DNA of 5,987 bases, from the NCBI GenBank assembly GCA_028275295.1, contig JAPWUY010000136.1, forward strand, positions 1 to 5,987, in the 5' to 3' direction. Both the position numbers and the translations under genes were made by a program. Below are positions 1-5,190 of this stretch, in pieces (within the stretch, counting starts at the first letter, position 1; the number at the start of each line of letters is the position of its first letter). A model generated the notes under the pieces. It had not been told where the DNA came from. It made no database searches and worked only from the letters and a program-made list of their open reading frames with translations. The stretch comes from Thermodesulfobacteriota bacterium (lineage in GTDB: Bacteria > Desulfobacterota > Desulfocorpusculales > Desulfocorpusculum).

Positions 1-65
1 ATGAAGGCCTAACCCCGTCCTCGTGTATTCCCATTTAACCACCGGCCTCTTGCGTAACCTCCGGC

Positions 66-205
66 GGTAATCAAGGTCCTTGCCATTCGTAGGACCCTGC
101 AATGCGGACGCACAGAGTGCGTCCCTCCGAGAAAACCCCCTCTGCGCCATCCCCGGGCCTTTCTCCGCAAGGCCATCCGGGCTCGGCTTGCCCCCCGCGG
201 AGGGG
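66..205. repeat. Structured intergenic repeat, copy A
   Basis: First of two diverged copies of a unit that recurs at a 215-bp offset (matching landmarks at 66/281, 104/319, 129/344, 169/383 and 197/413). It opens with GGTAAT. A perfect 8-bp hairpin follows: GGACGCAC (106-113), loop AGA, GTGCGTCC (117-124). Then come the invariant CTCCGAGAAAACC and a core bounded by CCCTCCG (123-129) and CGGAGGG (198-204). Inside the core, CCCG-GGCCTT (152-161) can pair with AAGGCC (169-174) and CGGG (178-181). A further hairpin, GGTCCT/AGGACC (75-80/91-96), lies upstream. Bases 1-65 resemble 206-280 loosely and look like the rest of a preceding unit. The shared, structure-conserving sequence is seen directly; the function (RNA, mobile element or other) is unknown. 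Confidence 0.75.
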
Positions 206-241
206 CGGGCTCCGCACGCCCGGAGGAAGGCACCGGCTTGA

Positions 242-298
242 CCGAGGCATGTCTTCATTAGGCCACGGCCACCCACCTCGGGTAATGAAATGCCTCGG
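242..298. repeat. Long imperfect inverted repeat between the two repeat copies
   Basis: CCGAGGCAT (242-250) pairs with ATGCCTCGG (290-298), and TTCATTA (254-260) pairs with TAATGAA (283-289). This makes a 16-bp stem interrupted by a 3-base bulge, with a 22-base loop. No U-tract follows, so it is not an obvious intrinsic terminator. It overlaps the start of repeat copy B and may be part of the same folded unit. Copy A has only a weaker counterpart, ACCACCGG (38-45) with CCGGCGGT (61-68), which contains one mismatch. Confidence 0.6.
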
Positions 299-421
299 CA
301 TGAGTAAGGCCTTGCCACGCGGGCGCGGAGACCGCGCCCCTCCGAGAAAACCGCCTTTCGCGTTGTCCCGAGGTCTCCCCCCAAGGCCATCCTTGCTTGC
401 ATCGCCCAGCCAGCGGAGGGG
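281..421. repeat. Structured intergenic repeat, copy B, abutting the methyltransferase remnant
   Basis: Second copy of the same unit. Its hairpin is GGGCGCGG (321-328), loop AGA, CCGCGCCC (332-339). Compared with copy A, three base pairs differ and in each case both partners have changed, so pairing is kept. The core is bounded by a perfect 8-bp inverted repeat, CCCCTCCG (337-344) and CGGAGGGG (414-421). The internal sequence is less conserved than the ends, apart from AAGGCCATCC, which occurs in both copies. The copy stops at about 421 and recognisable methyltransferase coding sequence begins within about ten bases. Confidence 0.75.
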
Positions 422-1872
422 AGCAACTGGACTACCAACGGTTCCTCAAGGAGCAGATCACCGAGACCTACCGGCTTCTCTCTGGCAAGGCCGAGCTGAT
501 CACCGAGATGGAACTGGGCACCCTCTTCCTCTTGCGGGCAGCCGATTTGTACCTGAAAGAAGGCGGCACCATCGCCTTCGTCCTGCCGCGCAGCATCTTC
601 TCCGCCGACCAGCACGACGCCCTGCGGCAGGGGACGTTCAAAGGCGTGCACCTGACGTGGAGCGAACTCTGGGACCTGGAGGGCGTGGAGCCGCTGTTCA
701 ACGTGCCATCTTGTGTGCTGTTTGGCCGCAAGAGCCCGCGCCCCTCCGCCTTCGGGGGGGTGAGGGGAGAGGTCCTCTCCGGCCGCTTCCCCCGCCGCAA
801 CGCCAGCCTGCTCGAAGCCGAGGCAGTGCTGAAGGTCGAGGAGGTGCAGTTCTTCCTCAACCGCCGGGGCAAACGCTCCTTCTGGGCTATGACCAAAGGC
901 GTTCACGGTGCGGCCAGCTTCTATGAGAACCTGTTCAGGAATGGCGCCACCATCTATCCCCGCCCGTTCTGGTTCGTGGAGATTGCACCTTCGCCCCTGG
1001 GCTTCGACCCCAGCCTGCCGCCGCTGGTGACCTCGCAGCGGGCCCAGGAGCAGGCCAAGGACGCCTATCAGGGCATCGTTTTCAAGGGGAGCGTGGAAAG
1101 CCGCTTCCTCTATGCCACCCTGCTTTCCACCGACCTCCTGCCCTTCGGCCACCTGGACTACCGGCTGGTGGTGTTGCCTATTGAACCGGAGGGGGACCAT
1201 TACCGATTGCTCACCGCCGACCAGGCCCGGCGGCGCGGCTACATTCGGCTGGCGGAGCGGCTGGAAAAAGCTCAACAGGAATGGCGAGAGCGGCGGGGCA
1301 CAAAAGCGGAGAAGATGGACATCTACCAAAGGCTCGATAGGCTACACGGATTGACGCGTCAGAACCCTCAGGGAGTGTATCAAGTTCTTTATATCAGGTC
1401 TGGCACCTATCTCTGTGCCTGCGTGGCCGAAAACGAGCCTCTTGAGTTCGAAGTCGGTGGCCAACAGGTGCGGGTGAACGGGTTCGTAGCAGACAATACG
1501 ACATACAGTGCTCAGATTGCAAATGAGTTGGAGGCGTACTATGTGGCAGGGATTCTCAACGCGCCTATCGCTGATAAGTTGATCAAGCCCATGCAGAGCC
1601 GGGGGCAATGGGGGCCGCGGGACATCCACAAAAAGGTCCTCGACCTGCCCATCCCCCAGTTTGACCCGTCGCAGGCGGAGCATCAGCGGCTGGCGAAGTT
1701 GGGGAAGGCGTGCAGTGAGCGGGTGGCGGCGTGGCTGGCCGCCGGCGGGCCGGGGAAGACGCAGAGTCTCGGCCGGCTACGGGGGATGGTGCGGGAGATG
1801 CTGAAAGAGGAGTTGGCGGAGATAGACGAGTGCACCACACGGATTCTGGGCACGGAAACACGGAAAAGGTAA
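397..1872 (+). pseudogene. N-terminally truncated adenine-specific DNA methyltransferase (type IIG / Eco57I-TaqI_C-like)
   Basis: The frame is open for 491 codons from a TTG at 397 that has only a weak upstream AAGG, so the start is nominal. Homology begins around residue 11 (LDYQRFLK). Residues 38-71, with MELGTLFLLRAADLYLK and GGTIAFVLPRSIFSADQH, match the late part of an N6-adenine methyltransferase domain, and residues 95-110 (EPLFNVPSCVLFG) follow as in the family. Residues from about 330 to 445 resemble the TaqI_C-type specificity region (YVAGILNAPIADKLIK, GQWGPRDIHKKVLDLPIPQF). The SAM-binding FxGxG motif and the NPPY/W motif, which normally precede this part, are absent here and in the upstream open frame back to the stop at 301. 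Residues about 113-125 (SPRPSAFGGVRG) look like a low-complexity insertion. The last dozen residues come from an inverted-repeat sequence. On its own the product could not methylate DNA; it is a gene remnant or, less likely, a stand-alone recognition polypeptide. CGN and ATC codons set it apart from the genes to the right. Confidence 0.8.
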
Positions 1873-1903
1873 GCGAGCGGATGTGTGGTTGTCCGTGTGG
1901 TGC
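1832..1903. repeat. 12-bp perfect inverted repeat spanning the 3' end of the methyltransferase remnant
   Basis: GCACCACACGGA (1832-1843) is the exact reverse complement of TCCGTGTGGTGC (1892-1903), with a 48-base loop. The left arm lies inside the coding frame and the right arm lies beyond the stop at 1870-1872. Between them is a short direct repeat, CACGGAAACACGGAAAAGG (1851-1869), which encodes the last residues. A second small hairpin, TGGTC/GACCA (1904-1908/1916-1920), follows at once. No poly-T run is present, so a termination role is doubtful. It may be an intergenic repeat that has supplied a new 3' end to the gene. Confidence 0.65.
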
Positions 1904-2426
1904 TGGTCGATGATGGACCATAGGGACTCTGGCCATGGAACCAGGATGAGATGAGGCAGGACATCGATATTGGTCCGCATTGTGCTTGTGGAATAGGCGA
2001 TGCCGATCCGTGTATCGGGGAGCGCCATAAACCGACCTCACCCCTGAGTTTGGCCCCCCAAAAGTGAAAGCCTCACTAAGAGAATTTACTGTGGTCCTAG
2101 GTTGCACGAGGTGGCGGCAACTTGGGGTCTTGAGATCGCCTCGATATGGCGCGGCTCCGAAAACTATTGGCTTTCTGGTAGAGGTTTTGGCAGAAAGAAG
2201 GTAAATAGCTTAGAAAGCTGCTTTTCACCCTCACCAGGAAGAGGCAGGCCACAAGCGCCCTGCTCGTGAACCTCGAGGGCTTCCCTCCTCTTCTCGTGGG
2301 CTTGCTTGGGAGAGGAGCCTATGGTAGCCTGCCTATGGGCAGATTTGGAGGGGGAGAAGCCCCCATTATCTCGCCCAGGCGAATTTGTCGGTGACTTTCA
2401 CATCTCGGTGGATGCGAGGGTGAAGG
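1873..2426. other. Intergenic region without a recognisable gene
   Basis: About 550 bases separate the methyltransferase remnant from the next credible gene. The open frames on either strand are short and give low-complexity products unlike any family I recognise. The stretch contains scattered small inverted repeats: CCGAT/ATCGG (2003-2007/2014-2018), CTTTCTG/CAGAAAG (2170-2176/2190-2196), CTCCTCT/AGAGGAG (2285-2291/2311-2317) and a GGGGG-AGAAG-CCCCC hairpin (2350-2364). Composition shifts here from the GC-rich left part to the AGG/ATA-rich right part, so this is the likely boundary of an acquired or rearranged segment. I see no tRNA, rRNA fragment or CRISPR array. Confidence 0.6.
2416..2420 (+). 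promoter_or_regulatory. Ribosome binding site of the small SH3-like gene
   Basis: GAGGG lies six bases before the ATG at 2427. This spacing is what selects ATG 2427 over the overlapping out-of-frame GTG at 2420. Confidence 0.6.
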
Positions 2427-2639
2427 ATGCAGGTGGGAGACAAGATCACCATACCCTTCGGCTCAGGGACAAAAGAGGGAGTGGTTGTGAAGGTATGCGA
2501 GAAAAGCGTCTGGCTCAGGGTGGATTTTCCCAGGCATCCAGGGAAGCTCATAAGGAGGAAATTGAGCGACCTCGAAAAGAGCCCGGCCCAACCCAAGGGC
2601 GCCAAGAGAATGAGGTTTTGGAAGAAGAGCGAGGAGTAG
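2427..2639 (+). CDS. Small basic protein with probable SH3/KOW-like beta fold
   Basis: This 70-residue protein starts at ATG 2427 behind a well-spaced GAGGG. I do not recognise a named family. Residues 1-49 read like a compact beta barrel of SH3, Tudor or KOW type: VGDKITIPFG, then GTKEGVVVKVCEKSVWLRVDF, a small turn with PRHPGK, and IRRKLSDLE as the last strand and helix. Alternating hydrophobic residues and a glycine-rich first turn support that reading. The tail from residue 51 onward is highly basic (KGAKRMRFWKK) and probably disordered, so binding to nucleic acid or the ribosome is plausible but inferred. It stands alone: a non-coding region lies upstream and the SPFH gene converges on it, 69 bases downstream. 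Coding is favoured over the longer overlapping frame because the protein is globular in character and has a ribosome binding site. Confidence 0.7.
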   Translation: MQVGDKITIPFGSGTKEGVVVKVCEKSVWLRVDFPRHPGKLIRRKLSDLEKSPAQPKGAKRMRFWKKSEE

Positions 2640-2708
2640 CATCCCCTGGGTTCTAAGTGGCGACCCCGAAAACCACCTTCAGCCAGAGTCCTTTACGACG
2701 GGGTTGTC

Positions 2709-3608
2709 TCACTGCTCATAGCTCTTCACATCTATGAAGGGCACCGCAGAGGCCGTGACCCTCGGTAACTGGCCATTCCATTTCTCGATGGCCTTCAGAG
2801 CCGCCTCTATCTGCCTCAGCTTGACCAGCTCAGGGGTCACGTTCTCCTTTTGAAGCTTGAGGGCTTCGGCCTCAGCTCTTGCCTGGGTAATCTTCTGTTC
2901 GGCCTCTATTTTGACCCTCTCCAGGTCTCTCTGGGCCTTGAGAGCGAGTTGCTCGGCTGCCTGTTTGGCCTCTATTGCCTGGGTGAACTGCTTGGAAAAA
3001 GAGAAGTTCACTATGGAGAAGTCGTCGATGATGATGTTGTAGGCTATGAGCCTCTCCTTGAGGAGACTCTTTATCTCGTGTCGGACCTTCTCCCTCTGGG
3101 TGATGAGCTCCACAGCGGTGTAGCGAGCGGTTATGGCCTTGACGACCTCCTGGACCGTGGGATCTATTATCCTCTCCTTATAGTCCTTGCCCAAGTTCTG
3201 GTACACCCAGTTGGCCTTGGATGGCGAGACATGATAATTGACGGCGATTGTGGAGTGGGCTTCCTGGAGATCCCTCGAGACTGACTCCGCGCCAGTTTGG
3301 GCCTTTTGGACCTTCACATCCATTCGAACTATCTTCTGCATTATGGGAACCCTTAGGTGGAGGCCTTCATCCAGGACCGTCTCCTGTACAGCACCGAAAT
3401 TGAGCACGACCCCCCTCTCCCCTGCCCCTATGATCACGAAGGGGTTGAAAAGGAGAGCGACGGTCAGGAGGACCATTATCCCCCCGACTATTTTCCCCAG
3501 CTTTTTCCCTTTGGTAGCGAGAGTTGCCAGTTTCTCGCCTCCCGTGTCCACCACCTCTCCCCTTCCTTTGAGATCCCCTTGCCTTCTTTCTTCCGGAGTC
3601 ATGGCCAT
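2709..3608 (-). CDS. SPFH-domain membrane protein (prohibitin / HflC-like)
   Basis: The protein has 299 residues from the ATG at 3608-3606, preceded by AAGGAGG and a run of G. A second in-frame ATG at 3602-3600 lies at a comparable distance from the site, so the first two residues are uncertain. Residues 1-38 form a polar, cytoplasmic-looking tail. Residues 39-61 (IVGGIMVLLTVALLFNPFVII) are a single membrane anchor. The SPFH/Band 7 domain follows, with the family's GERGVVLNFG at 63-72 and EGLHLRVPIMQKIVRMDV at 81-98. Residues about 120-215 include NYHVSP, the DPTVQEVVKAITARYTAVELITQR helix and DDFSIVNFSFSKQF. A long charged coiled coil occupies about 205-275. Prohibitins and HflC form ring assemblies at membranes and often modulate FtsH-type proteases; I infer a similar scaffold role. 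There is no adjacent protease, NfeD or hflK partner. The gene is divergent from the acyl-CoA synthetase-like gene. Confidence 0.92.
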   Translation of the reverse strand: MAMTPEERRQGDLKGRGEVVDTGGEKLATLATKGKKLGKIVGGIMVLLTVALLFNPFVIIGAGERGVVLNFGAVQETVLDEGLHLRVPIMQKIVRMDVKVQKAQTGAESVSRDLQEAHSTIAVNYHVSPSKANWVYQNLGKDYKERIIDPTVQEVVKAITARYTAVELITQREKVRHEIKSLLKERLIAYNIIIDDFSIVNFSFSKQFTQAIEAKQAAEQLALKAQRDLERVKIEAEQKITQARAEAEALKLQKENVTPELVKLRQIEAALKAIEKWNGQLPRVTASAVPFIDVKSYEQ

Positions 3609-3617
3609 CCCCCCTCC

Positions 3618-3647
3618 TTGTAAAACTCGAAAATCCTCTGGTAACAT
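3618..3647 (+). promoter_or_regulatory. Possible sigma70-type promoter for the acyl-CoA synthetase-like gene
   Basis: TTGTAA (3618-3623) and TAACAT (3642-3647) are separated by 18 bases and could act as -35 and -10 boxes. Transcription would begin near 3654, inside the palindromic element. The match is modest, and the -35 box overlaps the ribosome binding site of the opposite gene, so this is a weak call. Confidence 0.25.
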
Positions 3648-3692
3648 TCTTGCCCTGGCAGGCAAGACCATAGCCTTGCCCGCATCCCCTGT

Positions 3693-3698
3693 GGAGGT
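3693..3698 (+). promoter_or_regulatory. Ribosome binding site fixing a TTG start
   Basis: GGAGGT is a strong Shine-Dalgarno match ending six bases before TTG 3705. There is no in-frame ATG at a comparable distance, and the CoA-binding domain begins within ten residues, so the TTG is the convincing start. Confidence 0.75.
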
Positions 3699-3704
3699 AC
3701 GAGA

Positions 3705-5129
3705 TTGGAGCACCCCCTGAGAAGATTCTTCGAGCCCAGAAGCGTTGCCGTGATAGGGGCATCGGCAACGCCCCACAAACCTGGCAATGATGTGGTGAAA
3801 AACATATTGGCCAACAAGTATACGGGAAAACTCTACCTGGTCAATCCCAAGGGAGAGGAGATACTCGGTATAAAAGCCCACAAGTCCGTGGCTGAGCTCC
3901 CAGATGGCATAGATCTCGCCATAGTGATTCTGCCAGCCCAATCGAACCCAGAGGCTGTGAGACAATGCGCTGCAAAAGGGATAAAGGCCATTGTGTTGGC
4001 TGCTGGCGGCTTTTCCGAAGTGGACGAAGCAGGCCGGGCATTGCAGGAAGAGCTCGTCAGGGCCATAAAGGAGACGGGAGTGAGGGTCATAGGACCCAAC
4101 ACATCGGGACACACCTCAACGCCCTTCAATTTCACCTCCAGCTTCTTTCCTCTGGGTCCCATACCCAAAGGCAGGGTCTCCTACGTGGCCCAGACAGGGA
4201 ACTTCGCCACTCACACGATGCGCTACATCATAACAGGAGAGAATTTCGGAATAGCGCGCTTCGTGGGGTTGGGAAACAAGGTGGATGTGGACGAATGCGA
4301 TGTCCTGGATTACTACATCCAGGATCCCGAAACCCATGCGGTCCTGGCATATCTTGAAAGCTTCAAGAGGCCCAGGCTCTTCCTCGAGCTTGCCCAAAGA
4401 CTCACCCTGAAAAAGCCCTTCATACTCCTCAAAGGGGGCCTCACTCGAGAGGGGGCAGAGGCTGCTATAGCCCATACAGCGGCCCTTGCAAGCGACGAGA
4501 AACTCACTGAGGCCGCCTTGAGACAGTCTGGAGTTGTCCAGATAGAGGACTACAGACACTTGATCCTGGCTGCCAAGGCCCTCTCGTGGATGGATCCTCC
4601 ATTGGGCAACAGGGTGAGCTTCATGGCTCCATCTGGGGCCATGCTGGTGATTCTCGCGGACCTTTGCAAGAGAAGATGGGGACTGGAGGTACCACAACTC
4701 CTCGACGAGACAAGAAGGAGACTTCAGGACATCAGTCCTTCGTACATTCGGATGCGAAATCCCGTGGACATTTGGCCAGCAGCTTACCTCCACGGGATAG
4801 AGAAGGCCTATAGGGAAGCCATGGAGGCTGTCCTCGAGGATCCAAATGTAGATGCAGTGGTGCCAATACTCATGCTCACAAGGCTCATAGGGATGCCTTC
4901 TCTCCAATTCATAGTGGAGCTTGCGAGGGCTCATCCCACAAAGCCAATTTACGTCACCTTCAGTGGCGACAAGGACTGCATGGAAGAGGCGAAGGCCTAC
5001 CTGGAACCGAGGGGGATTCCCACCTTCTTCCAGATAGAGGAGCCATTCGAGGTCCTCTCTATTCTGTGGCGATGCACCAAGGCCATGAAACGAAGGAGGG
5101 GGGAAGATGGAGTGGGGGAGCTTGACTGA
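3705..5129 (+). CDS. ADP-forming acyl-CoA synthetase alpha-type protein (CoA-binding / succinyl-CoA ligase-like)
   Basis: This 474-residue protein has the architecture of the alpha subunit of ADP-forming acetyl/acyl-CoA synthetase. That enzyme converts acyl-CoA, ADP and phosphate to acid, CoA and ATP. Residues 7-130 are a Rossmann CoA-binding domain (RRFFEPRSVAVIGAS, then LYLVNPKGEEILG). Residues 128-290 form the first ligase-like domain, with GPNTSG at 130-135, AQTGN at 162-166 and GLGNKVDVDECDVLDYY at 188-204. Glu218 (YLES) and His257 (AHTAALAS) match the active-site Glu and the phosphorylated His of the archaeal enzymes. The second ligase-like domain runs from about 300 to 460 (RNPVDIWP, FMAPSGAML). 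Departures from the usual pattern are GPNTSG where GPNC-type is common, and HTAALAS instead of HTGALAG. The ATP-grasp beta part is not in this window and must be encoded elsewhere if the enzyme is complete. The TTG start follows GGAGGT. The next gene lies 61 bp downstream on the same strand. Confidence 0.9.
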   Translation: MEHPLRRFFEPRSVAVIGASATPHKPGNDVVKNILANKYTGKLYLVNPKGEEILGIKAHKSVAELPDGIDLAIVILPAQSNPEAVRQCAAKGIKAIVLAAGGFSEVDEAGRALQEELVRAIKETGVRVIGPNTSGHTSTPFNFTSSFFPLGPIPKGRVSYVAQTGNFATHTMRYIITGENFGIARFVGLGNKVDVDECDVLDYYIQDPETHAVLAYLESFKRPRLFLELAQRLTLKKPFILLKGGLTREGAEAAIAHTAALASDEKLTEAALRQSGVVQIEDYRHLILAAKALSWMDPPLGNRVSFMAPSGAMLVILADLCKRRWGLEVPQLLDETRRRLQDISPSYIRMRNPVDIWPAAYLHGIEKAYREAMEAVLEDPNVDAVVPILMLTRLIGMPSLQFIVELARAHPTKPIYVTFSGDKDCMEEAKAYLEPRGIPTFFQIEEPFEVLSILWRCTKAMKRRRGEDGVGELD

Positions 5130-5176
5130 AGGGTAAGTCTATGGATATGGTAAGGTAAATTTCCATCCTCTTCGAC

Positions 5177-5181
5177 GGAGG
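5177..5181 (+). promoter_or_regulatory. Ribosome binding site of the NifS-like gene
   Basis: GGAGG lies nine bases before ATG 5191, and a weaker AGAGGA (5183-5188) lies closer. CCTC at 5167-5170 could pair with GAGG (5178-5181) around a short loop and partly hide the site, but the four-base-pair stem is too weak to count as regulation. Confidence 0.5.
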
Positions 5182-5190
5182 CAGAGGACA

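Larger units (their letters stand above)
3609..3704. promoter_or_regulatory. Divergent intergenic region with palindromic operator candidate
   Basis: These 96 bases must hold the start signals for both divergent genes. At 3649-3666 lies CTTGCC-CTGGCA-GGCAAG, an inverted repeat with 6-bp arms and a 6-base spacer. A third arm, CTTGCC at 3675-3680, can pair with the same GGCAAG (3661-3666) across 8 bases, so two mutually exclusive hairpins are possible. A symmetrical site between divergent genes suits a shared operator, and the competing arms suit a leader switch. Neither is shown; the palindrome itself is seen in the sequence. Confidence 0.4.

Noticed and set aside
66..421. Repeats as a CRISPR array
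   Set aside because: Only two units at a 215-bp period, both diverged, with no short exact direct repeats or spacer pattern.
102..926. 274-codon open frame on the plus strand overlapping the repeats and the methyltransferase
   Set aside because: The product is Arg/Pro-rich low-complexity sequence in a different frame from the clear methyltransferase homology; it is a by-product of high GC.
2047..2070. TGAGTTTGGCCCCCCAAAA, resembling the end of an IS3-type element
   Set aside because: Only one end-like sequence is seen, with no matching inverted end, target duplication or transposase remnant in the window.
2306..2656. 116-codon open frame overlapping the small SH3-like gene
   Set aside because: Its product is highly polar without fold-like patterning, no good ribosome binding site precedes it, and it overlaps the better-supported gene in another frame.
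2663..2704. ACCCCG/CGGGGT inverted repeat between the convergent genes as a shared terminator
   Set aside because: The stem is 6 bp with a 30-base loop and no T-run on either side, too weak for an intrinsic terminator.
3609..4112. Extension of the SPFH frame upstream to position 4112
   Set aside because: The extra residues run antisense through the acyl-CoA synthetase-like gene; the strong AAGGAGG just before 3608 marks the real start.
4116..4934. 272-codon antisense open frame inside the acyl-CoA synthetase-like gene
   Set aside because: The opposite strand has full family homology across this stretch, and the antisense product has no recognisable domain.
5167..5181. CCTC/GAGG hairpin hiding the ribosome binding site of the NifS-like gene
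   Set aside because: Four base pairs are expected by chance near any GGAGG, and there is no supporting covariation.
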